The notes under the pieces were generated by a model. It searched no databases. It saw nothing but the letters and a program-made list of their open reading frames with translations, and had not been told where the DNA came from. The position numbers were made by a program, and so were the translations under genes. DNA of 8,993 nucleotides from Gammaproteobacteria bacterium (GTDB lineage Bacteria; Pseudomonadota; Gammaproteobacteria; Pseudomonadales; Azotimanducaceae), in NCBI GenBank assembly GCA_002719135.1, contig PBGU01000015.1:78229-87221 (forward strand). The letters are read 5' to 3'. This document shows, one piece after another, positions 1-7,692 of this stretch (position 1 is the first letter of the stretch; every line of letters starts with the position of its first letter).

Positions 1-124
1 GCTTTAGCGCGCAAGATTCTAACCCAGTAACGACGAATACCCGCCAGCCTAAGCGGTAGAAAACTCAAGATAGTTGCCGCTAAAAGAACGCTAAATTATT
101 GAATCCAATACGGTTTATAACCTC
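1..124. other. Left-edge leader, no clear gene
   Basis: No convincing gene is visible here. On the + strand the first frame reads nine codons (ALARKILTQ) to a TAA ending at 30. The third frame stops at 57. Either could be the tail of an upstream gene cut by the window edge, but too little is present to judge. A four-pair inverted repeat (CCGC 41-44 with GCGG 53-56) has no following T-run, so it is not a credible terminator. The A+T content rises between about 80 and 120, which fits a promoter-proximal region for the operon that follows. Confidence 0.35.
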
Positions 125-125
125 A

Positions 126-134
126 TGCTATACA
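126..134 (+). promoter_or_regulatory. Possible extended -10 promoter element
   Basis: The string TGCTATACA matches the extended -10 consensus (TGnTATAAT) at seven of eight defined positions. The -35 region at normal spacing (about 106-111, CAATAC) is poor, which extended -10 promoters tolerate. A start of transcription near 141 would leave a leader of about 70 nt before the GTG start at 212. The element overlaps the ATG at 125, which argues against that ATG as the translation start. This is pattern matching only; such a match can occur by chance. Confidence 0.3.
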
Positions 135-201
135 TCGTTACGGTGGACCTGGATAATGCCGCGTTTTGCGCGGAGAAAAGCGTTCTCCGGGTTGTAGTAG
201 T

Positions 202-207
202 GGGAGG
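202..207 (+). promoter_or_regulatory. Shine-Dalgarno for the AAA+ ATPase
   Basis: GGGAGG lies four bases before the GTG at 212-214. It is the best Shine-Dalgarno match near any start in the operon. It decides the start of the first gene, because the in-frame ATG at 125 has no comparable purine-rich sequence in front of it. Confidence 0.6.
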
Positions 208-211
208 AACC

Positions 212-1153
212 GTGACGGATATCGACAAACTGGCTGGGTCAGTGAGTAATCTACAAGCCGGCTTTGAGTCACATCGTTATATTTGCAGCAGCCAGATTGC
301 AACCGCCGTGTATCTTGCGTATCAGTTGCGCAAGCCCGTGCTCGTCGAAGGCCCGGCCGGCGTTGGTAAAACGGAGCTGGCGAAAACCACCGCAGAGATG
401 TTCGAACTTCCCCTTATCCGACTTCAATGCTACGAAGGCCTCGACGAAGCCAAAGCAATCTACGAATGGAAATACGGTAAACAGCTGCTTTACACACAAG
501 TCCTCAAAGAAACTCTGGACGAAGTGCTCCAAGGTGCAAAAGGGTTTACCGAATCTGTCAACCGGCTGCACGAATTCGGCGACATCTTTTTCTCAGAAGA
601 ATTCATGGAGCCCAGACCACTGCTCAAAGCTCTGAACGAAGAGAATGGCTGCGTCTTGCTAATTGATGAAGTCGACAAGTCCGACCACGAATTCGAATCG
701 TTGTTACTTGAGATCCTGTCCGAATATCAGGTATCGATACCCGAAATCGGGACGGTAAAAGCGAAAGCTGAACCACCGATCGTTTTCTTGACCAGCAACA
801 ACACGCGTGAAATTTCCGACGCCCTTAAGCGACGCTGTCTCCATCTCTATATACCGTTCCCCGACTCAGATCTGGAGCAACGTATCATCCACGCTCGAGT
901 TCCTGAAATTCCTCCGGAATTACGGCGCCAGTTGGTAACGTTTATCCAAGAACTCCGCGATCTCGATTTGAAGAAATTGCCCGCGATTAGCGAAACGATC
1001 GATTGGGCCCGCACGTTACTGCTACTCCATACAGAGTCGCTGGACGCAAATCTGGTTCGTGATACGCTCAATGTCATCCTCAAATTCCAGGAAGACATCG
1101 ATAATGTTGACGCGGAGATCACGACCCTGACAAACAAAGCGATCAAAAACTAA
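212..1153 (+). CDS. MoxR-family AAA+ ATPase, CoxD-like
   Basis: A 313-residue cytoplasmic AAA+ ATPase of the MoxR group, closest in style to CoxD. These proteins use ATP hydrolysis to remodel or mature partner proteins and work with a VWA protein, here encoded next door. With the GTG start, Walker A (GPAGVGKT) is at about residues 47-54, Walker B (CVLLIDEVD) at 147-155 with D152 and E153, sensor-1 Asn in LTSNN near 196, an arginine-finger candidate in LKRRC near 207-208, and a possible sensor-2 Arg near 267. The stretch EAKAIYEWKYGKQLL after Walker A is typical of the CoxD-like branch. I prefer GTG 212 (Shine-Dalgarno GGGAGG) to ATG 125, which would add 29 residues unlike the family. The gene leads the operon; the VWA gene starts 19 nt after its stop. 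The family call is firm; the client is unknown, and the CoxD name should not be read as a role in CO oxidation. Confidence 0.9.
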   Translation: MTDIDKLAGSVSNLQAGFESHRYICSSQIATAVYLAYQLRKPVLVEGPAGVGKTELAKTTAEMFELPLIRLQCYEGLDEAKAIYEWKYGKQLLYTQVLKETLDEVLQGAKGFTESVNRLHEFGDIFFSEEFMEPRPLLKALNEENGCVLLIDEVDKSDHEFESLLLEILSEYQVSIPEIGTVKAKAEPPIVFLTSNNTREISDALKRRCLHLYIPFPDSDLEQRIIHARVPEIPPELRRQLVTFIQELRDLDLKKLPAISETIDWARTLLLLHTESLDANLVRDTLNVILKFQEDIDNVDAEITTLTNKAIKN

Positions 1154-1172
1154 CGCGGTCGCGACCGTCAGC

Positions 1173-2651
1173 ATGGATCGGACCCTAACCAGCTTCATTG
1201 CCGCGCTGCGAAATGCTGATGTCCGCATTTCCACAGCGGAGACATTAGATGCGATGAGCGCGGTCGAGCTTTGTGGTTACCGAAACCGGGAGTTCCTAAA
1301 GGATACGCTAGCGCTCGTTCTGCCGAAAACCCCCGACGAAAAATACACATTCGACGAGACCTTCGACCAATTTTTCGCTTTTGAAGACGTGAAAGGCGAA
1401 AGCGTCGTCACCGTGTCGGACGGTGACGGGGAAGAAGCTGAAGGCGAAGGTGGTGCAGGACAAGGTCAGGGTGGTGCAGAAGGTGAAGGTACCGACGGCC
1501 GCAAAGGGGGTGGGAAGAAGAAGAAATTCAGCGCTTTCGAAGAACAGCAAGACGAAGAGGATCTCGGTCCAGGCGAGATGGCGCAACCGCGATCTACCCT
1601 TGGGAAACTGTTGATGCAGGACAGCCGCGTCGAACTAACCGTGAACATGGCGGCTGCCGCAAAGGAAGTCAGCCTCGAAGAAATTCAGGTCTTTACCCAA
1701 AAAGGCCTCTATACCCGAAAAATCATGGAGGAGATGGGACTTGCTGATCTGCAACAAGAAATTTCGGTCGTACGACAAAGCCCAAGCATCCCGGACAGAC
1801 GCCTCGGGCAGGAACTAAAAAAACGTCGAGAATGGTTGCGAGAACAAGTTCGCGATTATGTTGAGAAGCAGTTCCTACTCCATGCCGATGCCACAGGGAA
1901 GAAACTCCGAGAAGAGTTGCTACGCAAAGTCAAACTCTCAAACGTCGAACATCGTAATTTCCGGCTAGTGCAAGAGGTCGTATTTCGAATGGCCAAGCGG
2001 TTGGTGGCCCTGCACTCGCGCCGAAAGAAGGTATTTAAGCGAGGGCAATTGCACGTATCACGGACGCTCCGGCATAACATGAGCTACGACGGCAGCATAT
2101 TTGATTTGCATTGGAAATCGGTAAAGATCGATCGTCCTAAAGTCTTCGCTATCTGCGACGTCAGCGGCTCCGTCGCTAACTATGCGCGATTTATGTTGAT
2201 GTTCCTCTACAGCCTTGAGGAAGTGATGCCCAAAGTACGATCTTTTGCCTTCTCATCCGATTTGGCAGAAGTTACGGATTTGTTCGAGCGCAACAAGTTG
2301 GAAGACGCAATCGCCAAAACCTTACGGGATTATAGCGGCGGATCAACCGACTACGGCCAAGCTTTCGAGGACTTCCGAAATAAGTGTCTTGACGAGATAG
2401 ATAACCGAACCACCATCATCATTCTTGGAGATGCTCGCAACAATTACGGGGACCCCCGCACCGAAATACTGAAAGAAATGTATGACCGTTCCAAACGACT
2501 AATCTGGTTAAACCCCGAGTCACGTAACACGTGGAATGTTGGGGACGCGGAAATGCGCAAATATTCTGCATACGTTCACCAGGCGGAGGAATGCAATTCT
2601 CTCACGCACCTTGAGCGTATCGTCGGAAATCTCCTGCGAACTATTCAATAA
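1173..2651 (+). CDS. VWA-domain protein, CoxE-like
   Basis: A 492-residue soluble protein with no signal peptide or membrane helix, of the CoxE-like VWA family that pairs with MoxR ATPases. Residues 1-70 form the conserved N-terminal part (FDETFDQFF near 60-68). Residues about 75-135 are a low-complexity linker rich in Gly and Glu with a Lys run (KKKK near 115-118). Residues 150-320 are mostly charged helix. The VWA fold begins near 322: the MIDAS motif DVSGS is at 329-333, the Thr is in GGSTDYG (T392), and the third metal-site Asp is probably D420 in ILGDARNN. The ending (IWLNPES near 444-450, then GDAEM) is characteristic of the family. All MIDAS residues are present, so metal-dependent binding of a partner is likely. 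The start is ATG 1173, with only a weak Shine-Dalgarno. In known systems the VWA protein guides the ATPase to its target; the target here is not shown, but the transporter genes follow directly. Confidence 0.9.
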   Translation: MDRTLTSFIAALRNADVRISTAETLDAMSAVELCGYRNREFLKDTLALVLPKTPDEKYTFDETFDQFFAFEDVKGESVVTVSDGDGEEAEGEGGAGQGQGGAEGEGTDGRKGGGKKKKFSAFEEQQDEEDLGPGEMAQPRSTLGKLLMQDSRVELTVNMAAAAKEVSLEEIQVFTQKGLYTRKIMEEMGLADLQQEISVVRQSPSIPDRRLGQELKKRREWLREQVRDYVEKQFLLHADATGKKLREELLRKVKLSNVEHRNFRLVQEVVFRMAKRLVALHSRRKKVFKRGQLHVSRTLRHNMSYDGSIFDLHWKSVKIDRPKVFAICDVSGSVANYARFMLMFLYSLEEVMPKVRSFAFSSDLAEVTDLFERNKLEDAIAKTLRDYSGGSTDYGQAFEDFRNKCLDEIDNRTTIIILGDARNNYGDPRTEILKEMYDRSKRLIWLNPESRNTWNVGDAEMRKYSAYVHQAEECNSLTHLERIVGNLLRTIQ

Positions 2652-2673
2652 CTCGTGTCTTTGTTGACGTTGG

Positions 2674-4353
2674 ATGAATCGAGAACCACGCACTAGCCAA
2701 GGGAATCTTCGCCGAACCGCAGGGCGGCAGCTCATTTATCTAGGACTTGCAAGCCTCATAGGATTCGGAGCGTTAATGTGGTCGCTCGCCTCGCTGTCGG
2801 AAGGAGTCTCCGGGAGCGCGTTGGACGCGATCGCCGGTAGCGTAACCCTCGCGTTGAGCGAGGAACCACCACAACTCGATAGTTCTCGCGCGACAGATAC
2901 CGTAAGCAGCCAGATTCTCGGACACGTGATGGAAGGCTTGTTGCGCTACGACGAGTTCAGCCAGATCGTCCCGGGAGTCGCCGAACGGTGGGAAATCGGC
3001 GCGACCAAAGCGACCTTTTGGCTACGCGATGACGCCTTCTGGAGCGACGGCTCTCGAATAACGGCCCACGACTTTGTGTTCGCATGGCAAACCGCACTGG
3101 ACCCACAAACAGCCTCGGAGTACGCCTTCATCCTGTACCCGATCAAAAATGCGGAAGCGATAAATAATGGTCAGCTCGATACTGCCGCACTAGGCGCAAC
3201 GGCGCTCAACGACAAGACGTTATTGGTCCGCCTCGAAAGGCCGGTCGCGTACTTCAATAGCTTGCTCGTGTTTCCCACTTATTTCCCAATCAAGCAATCG
3301 TTCTACGAAAAACGCCAAGGACGATACGGTGCAGATGCCTCGGAACTCCTCTACAACGGTCCTTTCGTAATAGAAAAATGGGTTCACGGTTCGCAATTGC
3401 GCATGGTCCGTAATCCGCATTACTGGGACCGCAACCGCATTCGCTTAAACATTATCGACTATGCGTACATCACCAGCGACGTTAATGCGACATTGAACTT
3501 ATTTAAGGATAGAAAGATTGCAATTGCCGGCCTGAATTCAGAGAACTTAGATGACGCTCTTCAAAGGCGCTGGAAGCTTGAGCGTTTCAACGAGGGCTGC
3601 GTCGGATACATTTCATTCAATCACCGCTCCAGCCGTTTGACTCGAAATCGGCATTTACGCAAAGCCATGCAGCTCGCGATGGACACCAGCGAATTGGTTT
3701 ATAAAGTCGTCGCGATGCCCGGCAATCTACCCGGTGTTTCTTTTTTTCCAGTATGGCTCCAAGGTGTTGAAAGCCCATTTCGGCAAGAATTCCCGGCGCC
3801 AGAAACTCAAGTCGATATCACTCAGGCTCGCATTTACCTTGCCCAAGCAAAAAAAGAACTCGGACTCGACCAATGGAGGCCACTAACATTTCTAACAGGC
3901 GACCGCGCAACGACGAACAAGATCTCAGAATATCTGCAACAAGAATTCAAAGAAAAACTTGGCTTAGATATCGCCATCGATCGGCAAATCTTCAAGCAGC
4001 GCCTCGCTAAAATGTCCTCCGGCGATTTCGATATGGTGTTGGCTGGATGGTGCCCAGATTATGCCGATCCGCTGACGTTTGGCGACTTGTTCGCATCATG
4101 GAACAAAAACAATCGCGGCGAGTATAAAAATCCCGAGCTTGATCAATGGGTCCGAATCGCGCAGAACTCCCTAGAACCGCATACACGGATGAACGCGTTT
4201 TCTGAAATCCAGAAAATCATTCATCTTGAAGCCGTGATCCTTCCGACGTACGAGACGGGTAGCGTATACGTACGCGATCCACGTCTTAAAGGTGTCGTAA
4301 AACGAGCGGTAGGGATGGACTCCGACTACAGCAACGCGTACATCGATGGCTAA
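2674..4353 (+). CDS. oppA: Peptide ABC transporter substrate-binding protein, OppA-like
   Basis: A 559-residue solute-binding protein of the SBP_bac_5 (OppA/DppA) family, which captures oligopeptides or similar solutes outside the inner membrane and delivers them to the permeases. Residues 1-19 are basic, 20-41 are a hydrophobic helix, and the mature fold begins near 57. The family signature lies at about 102-144 (VAERWEI, FWSDGSRITAHDFVFAW). The lower hinge/lobe region includes GWCPDYADP at 458-466, and the C-terminal ending DSDYSNAYIDG is typical. There is no lipobox cysteine after the hydrophobic segment, so it is either cleaved by signal peptidase I (for example after the Ala-rich stretch near 50-55) or kept as a signal anchor. 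Ligand specificity cannot be read from sequence; oligopeptides are the family default. It starts 22 nt after the VWA gene with only a weak ribosome site, and its end overlaps oppB by 8 nt. Confidence 0.92.
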   Translation: MNREPRTSQGNLRRTAGRQLIYLGLASLIGFGALMWSLASLSEGVSGSALDAIAGSVTLALSEEPPQLDSSRATDTVSSQILGHVMEGLLRYDEFSQIVPGVAERWEIGATKATFWLRDDAFWSDGSRITAHDFVFAWQTALDPQTASEYAFILYPIKNAEAINNGQLDTAALGATALNDKTLLVRLERPVAYFNSLLVFPTYFPIKQSFYEKRQGRYGADASELLYNGPFVIEKWVHGSQLRMVRNPHYWDRNRIRLNIIDYAYITSDVNATLNLFKDRKIAIAGLNSENLDDALQRRWKLERFNEGCVGYISFNHRSSRLTRNRHLRKAMQLAMDTSELVYKVVAMPGNLPGVSFFPVWLQGVESPFRQEFPAPETQVDITQARIYLAQAKKELGLDQWRPLTFLTGDRATTNKISEYLQQEFKEKLGLDIAIDRQIFKQRLAKMSSGDFDMVLAGWCPDYADPLTFGDLFASWNKNNRGEYKNPELDQWVRIAQNSLEPHTRMNAFSEIQKIIHLEAVILPTYETGSVYVRDPRLKGVVKRAVGMDSDYSNAYIDG

Positions 4354-5308
4354 CTCGCGAACCAATAAATATGCCTACGTCCGCTATGCGGTCATACGAC
4401 TAATCCAGGGCGCCATCACTGTGTGGTTGATTGCGACCGCGACCTTTTTTGCGATGCACAACGTTCCCGGCGACCCGCTAATGGACGAGAAAGCGGTTTC
4501 GCCGGAAATCCGCAAAAATCTCCAGGCGAAATATGGCTTGGACCGTCCCCTCCTTGAACAATATGGAATCTATCTTTCGAATATGATCAGGGGTGATTTC
4601 GGGATTTCCTACGCGCAGGAAAACCGAAGCGTTAACGACATCATTCGCGAGCATTTTCCGGTTTCAGCCATTCTCGGCGTGCTGTCCATCGTCTTTGCTG
4701 CTTTGGGCGGCATTCTGTTTGGTGCGTTAACGGCGATTAATCGAAATCGTCTCCCCGACATCGTCATTATGTTTTTGGTCATCATGGGCATCTCCGTGCC
4801 AAGTTTCGTCTTCGCCGCTCTCGGTCAAATGACGTTAGTGAACGTCAACGCGTTTCTCGGAGTCTCTATCCTTCCAGTCGCCGGTTGGGGGAGCGTTTCT
4901 CACATGATCATGCCTTCCCTCATTCTGGGCCTCGGGACGATGGCTTTTCTGACGCGACTCATGCGCTCATCGATGCTCGAAATCGACAACGCCGATTATC
5001 TTCGAACAGCTATTTCAAAGGGCCTCCCGCCGACGAGAATCTTCCTCAGACATCAACTGCGTAATGCAATTCTCCCAGTAATCACAGTGCTCGGGCCCTC
5101 GATCGCCGCGATAACCACGGGCGGTTTTGTGGTCGAACTTGTATTCGCAATCCCAGGACTCGGGCGCTATTTCGTTCAGGCCGTCCAACAAAGCGACTAC
5201 ACCGTCATCATGGGCACGACGGTGTTTTATGGCGCATTTTTGGTACTCATGGTGATCGTAGTGGACTTGTTGTACGGATTGGTAGATCCGAGAGTTAGGC
5301 TCGATTGA
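4346..5308 (+). CDS. oppB: Peptide ABC transporter permease, OppB-like
   Basis: A 320-residue inner-membrane permease of the OppB/DppB family, close to the usual length. A first helix at about 14-36 is followed by the external loop with the conserved NVPGDP (39-44) and KYGLDRPLLEQY (62-73), then GDFGISY (83-89). Further helices lie near 106-131, 138-160, 188-206, 240-265 and 288-310. The EAA loop that docks with the ATPases is at about 218-245 (YLRTAISKGL, then ILP at 242-244). The ending LVDPRVRLD is typical. It pairs with OppC to form the translocation path. The ATG overlaps the end of oppA by 8 nt and has no separate Shine-Dalgarno, so translation is probably coupled to oppA. Its stop forms TGATG with the oppC start. 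Confidence 0.95.
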   Translation: MANSRTNKYAYVRYAVIRLIQGAITVWLIATATFFAMHNVPGDPLMDEKAVSPEIRKNLQAKYGLDRPLLEQYGIYLSNMIRGDFGISYAQENRSVNDIIREHFPVSAILGVLSIVFAALGGILFGALTAINRNRLPDIVIMFLVIMGISVPSFVFAALGQMTLVNVNAFLGVSILPVAGWGSVSHMIMPSLILGLGTMAFLTRLMRSSMLEIDNADYLRTAISKGLPPTRIFLRHQLRNAILPVITVLGPSIAAITTGGFVVELVFAIPGLGRYFVQAVQQSDYTVIMGTTVFYGAFLVLMVIVVDLLYGLVDPRVRLD

Positions 5309-6684
5309 TGGAAGCCAGCTTCTCGTTTGAACGAACAGACACGATCGCTCGTGCACTGACGACCACGCGACCATCGCTTACCTATTGGCAGGATGCATGG
5401 CGCAGGTTTAAAGCCAATCCAAGATCACTCATTTCACTCTACATCGTTGTAACGATCGGCCTTTTCACGCTGGTCGGGCCGTGGGTATGGACGATCAATC
5501 CCATGCTTCAGGATCTTGATCAAATCTCCGTGCCCCCCGGTGCGGATCGTCGTGCACGCGTCGTCGAACCCCATGTTCGCTGGCCAACCACCGAAACTAA
5601 CAACAGAACTCCATGGACAATGTCCACGACACAACTCGCTGTGATCGGAGAGGCAACCACGCAGGCAATTCGCCTTGCCTGGAACCCGGTCGCTGGGGCC
5701 AGCGGTTACCGTTTGTACAGGGGTATCGCAGAACCGACTTCACCTGACGCCCTAGGATTACCGCTTGCGGACATCGTTAACGCCAAAACAACCGGTTTCG
5801 AAGATCGACTCGATCTGAAACCGCGAACCTATTTTTACTCCGTGGTTGCGCTGAGTTCGGAAGGCTTCGAGCTTAGAGAGCACTCAACCCTCTCGGTAGA
5901 AGTAACACGCGTGATCACCGCAAACGAAGCGATTGCACGCGGTCTTTCGGAACGCGACGGACCATCGTTAATCGGCGAAACAGTTTACCTTGACTTCCAT
6001 CCACTGGGGACCGATTACCTTGGACGCGACATGTTAGCTCGACTCATGCACGGTGCTCGCGTATCGCTATTCATCGGGATCGTAGCGCCGTTCCTATACG
6101 TTTTAGTCGGTATTTTATACGGCAGTATCGCCGGTTTTGCCGCCGGACGGTGGGACCAGTTGCTGATGAGGTTTGCCGACTTCGTGGTTGCGTTGCCGTT
6201 CCTCCTTTTCATGATTCTATTCAAAATGATCTTTAATACTGAACCGGGTGAGAGCGGTATTTTCGCCATGTTGCTCGCAATGATTCTGCTCAGCTGGCCT
6301 GCAATGGCTCGCCTTGTACGTGGTCAGATCCTTCAGATAAGGGAGGAGGCTTACATCGGCGCATCACGCTTATTAGGCGCCGGATCCATGTATTTGATTC
6401 TAAGGCACATGATCCCCAACACCATGGGGGTAATACTCGTCACCCTGACATTCGCCGTACCCGGAGCAATTTTTACCGAAGCGTTCTTGTCATTTATCGG
6501 CATGGGAGTCGCGCCTCCTAATCCATCTTGGGGAAGCATGTGTAACGAGGGCATCAAGACCATGCTAACGGCCCCCCACGAGCTCGTTTTTCCAGCCGTC
6601 TTTATCAGCCTTACCGTCCTGGTGTTCAATCTACTAGGCGACGGCTTGCGCGATGCGTTAGACACACGCATGCGTTCGGATTAA
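5308..6684 (+). CDS. oppC: OppC-like permease with inserted FN3-like domain
   Basis: A 458-residue inner-membrane permease of the OppC/DppC family, about 150 residues longer than usual (about 300). Residues 1-40 are the cytoplasmic N-terminus (WRRFKANPRS is typical) and helix 1 is at about 41-61. The usual external loop resumes at 231-253 with HPLGTDYLGRD and GARVSL. The remaining helices are near 251-275, 285-307, 318-336, 373-395 and 427-447. The EAA loop is at about 347-377 (EEAYIGASRLLGAG), and the ending GDGLRDALDTRMR is conserved. The additional block (about 80-228) contains an FN3-like domain and should lie outside the membrane, where the binding protein docks. I chose ATG 5308, which shares one base with the oppB stop (TGATG), over the adjacent TTG at 5305. 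All permease core motifs are intact, so the insertion has probably not inactivated the protein. Confidence 0.93.
   Translation: MEASFSFERTDTIARALTTTRPSLTYWQDAWRRFKANPRSLISLYIVVTIGLFTLVGPWVWTINPMLQDLDQISVPPGADRRARVVEPHVRWPTTETNNRTPWTMSTTQLAVIGEATTQAIRLAWNPVAGASGYRLYRGIAEPTSPDALGLPLADIVNAKTTGFEDRLDLKPRTYFYSVVALSSEGFELREHSTLSVEVTRVITANEAIARGLSERDGPSLIGETVYLDFHPLGTDYLGRDMLARLMHGARVSLFIGIVAPFLYVLVGILYGSIAGFAAGRWDQLLMRFADFVVALPFLLFMILFKMIFNTEPGESGIFAMLLAMILLSWPAMARLVRGQILQIREEAYIGASRLLGAGSMYLILRHMIPNTMGVILVTLTFAVPGAIFTEAFLSFIGMGVAPPNPSWGSMCNEGIKTMLTAPHELVFPAVFISLTVLVFNLLGDGLRDALDTRMRSD
5620..5907 (+). other. Fibronectin type III-like domain inside OppC
   Basis: This segment encodes about residues 105-200 of the OppC protein. 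The pattern is that of an FN3 sandwich: a first strand (TQLAVIGEA), a B strand with the core Trp (IRLAWNPVAGA), a C strand (GYRLYRG), a strand with Asp (TGFEDRLDLKP), an F strand with the core Tyr pair (TYFYSVVAL), and a last strand ending in SVEVT. It lies in the extracytoplasmic loop between helix 1 and the conserved HPLGTD motif. FN3 domains commonly mediate protein or carbohydrate contacts outside the cell. Its role here is unknown; contact with the tethered OppA, the cell wall or another envelope protein is possible. The assignment rests on hand-matched motifs, not a profile search. Confidence 0.75.
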
Positions 6685-6687
6685 TCC

Positions 6688-7692
6688 ATGGCGCTCCTTG
6701 AAGTCAGCGATCTGCATGTCGAATTCTCGGTACAGGGGGGCTCAGTCCAAGCAGTACGTGGTGCAAGCTTTAGTGTCAATGAAGGGGAGACACTGGCGAT
6801 AGTTGGCGAATCCGGTTGCGGGAAAACCGTCTCAGTACAAAGCGTCATGGGATTGATCCAAACGCCACCGGGTCGTATTACACGAGGAACCGCCAAACTT
6901 CGGGGGCAAGACATCCTCGGAGGGCAGGCCGCCGACGGCCGAGAAATACGCGGGACGGACATCGCCATGATTTTCCAGGATCCAATGTCCTCGCTAAACC
7001 CAACAATGACTGTCGGGGCCCAAATAGCCGAACCCCTGATCGTACATCGAGGATACTCACATCGGCAGGCGATGCGACGCGCCCAGGAATTACTGGAGAT
7101 GACGCTAATTCCTGACGCAGCTAGCCGCATCAAGGAATATCCGTTCGAATTTTCAGGCGGAATGCTTCAACGGTCGATGATCGCCATGGCAATCGCCTGC
7201 GAACCATCTGTACTCATCGCCGACGAACCCACCACCGCGCTCGACGTCACGATTCAATCTCAAATTCTTGACCTACTGGTCGATCTTCAACGCACGAACA
7301 ACATGGCCATAATCTTGATTACGCACGACCTAGGTGTTGTAGCGAGAATGGCAAATGACGTCGCCGTGATGTACGCGGGCGAGGTCGTTGAACGCGGTGC
7401 AGTCGACGATATTTTTTATCGTTCCGCCCATCCTTATACGGTGGGGCTCAAATCGGCGATGCCAACGAATCGGCGAGGGGCGGTGCAAAAGCTTACGCCC
7501 ATTGAAGGCGCGCCCCCCGATTTATTCGATGCGCCACCTGGATGCGGTTACTACACCCGATGCCCATACGCCATGGAAGTATGCGAAGCGACGCCTCCCA
7601 TTGTGTTTGACGTCGATCGTGCGCACCAATCGCGTTGCTGGCTACACCATAAAGACTGTCCGCAACAAGTTACGCAGATTTATCGGCCGTGA
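6688..7692 (+). CDS. oppD: Peptide ABC transporter ATP-binding protein, OppD-like
   Basis: A 334-residue cytoplasmic ATPase of the OppD/DppD family, one of the two motor subunits of the importer. Walker A GESGCGKT is at 40-47, the Q-loop Gln in FQDPMSSLNP at 97, the signature FSGGMLQR at 155-162 (SGGM instead of SGGQ, normal for OppD), Walker B LIADEP at 176-181, the D-loop TALD at 183-186 and the switch His at 213 (ITHDLGVV). The C-terminal oligopeptide-transporter extension contains HPYT at 248-251 and cysteines C286, C292, C299 and C317, the spacing seen in family members that bind a [4Fe-4S] cluster. The ATG starts 3 nt after the oppC stop. All catalytic residues are present. Confidence 0.95.
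   Translation: MALLEVSDLHVEFSVQGGSVQAVRGASFSVNEGETLAIVGESGCGKTVSVQSVMGLIQTPPGRITRGTAKLRGQDILGGQAADGREIRGTDIAMIFQDPMSSLNPTMTVGAQIAEPLIVHRGYSHRQAMRRAQELLEMTLIPDAASRIKEYPFEFSGGMLQRSMIAMAIACEPSVLIADEPTTALDVTIQSQILDLLVDLQRTNNMAIILITHDLGVVARMANDVAVMYAGEVVERGAVDDIFYRSAHPYTVGLKSAMPTNRRGAVQKLTPIEGAPPDLFDAPPGCGYYTRCPYAMEVCEATPPIVFDVDRAHQSRCWLHHKDCPQQVTQIYRP

Noticed and set aside
41..56. Hairpin (CCGC/GCGG) as a terminator of an upstream gene
   Set aside because: It has only four base pairs with an eight-base loop and no T-run.
125..211. N-terminal extension of the ATPase from ATG 125
   Set aside because: It has no Shine-Dalgarno, a sequence unlike the family, and an overlapping promoter-like element; GTG 212 is better supported.
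212..2651. Assignment of the first two genes as coxD/coxE of a CO dehydrogenase cluster
   Set aside because: The proteins are of that family, but no coxMSL, coxG or cofactor-insertion genes are present; the same pair occurs in many other settings.
5305..5307. TTG as the start of oppC
   Set aside because: The ATG immediately after it forms a classic TGATG overlap with the oppB stop and needs no rare start codon.
5015..5374. A 119-codon minus-strand frame across the oppB-oppC junction
   Set aside because: It covers the conserved EAA loop of oppB on the other strand and shows no family features; a shadow frame.
5545..5982. The oppC insertion as a frameshift or assembly chimera
   Set aside because: The frame is open throughout, base composition matches the neighbours, and both flanking permease segments are complete and in phase.
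6681..7133. A 150-codon open frame on the minus strand opposite oppD
   Set aside because: It lies wholly opposite a strongly conserved ABC ATPase and its translation has no recognisable motif; it mirrors the codon bias of the real gene.
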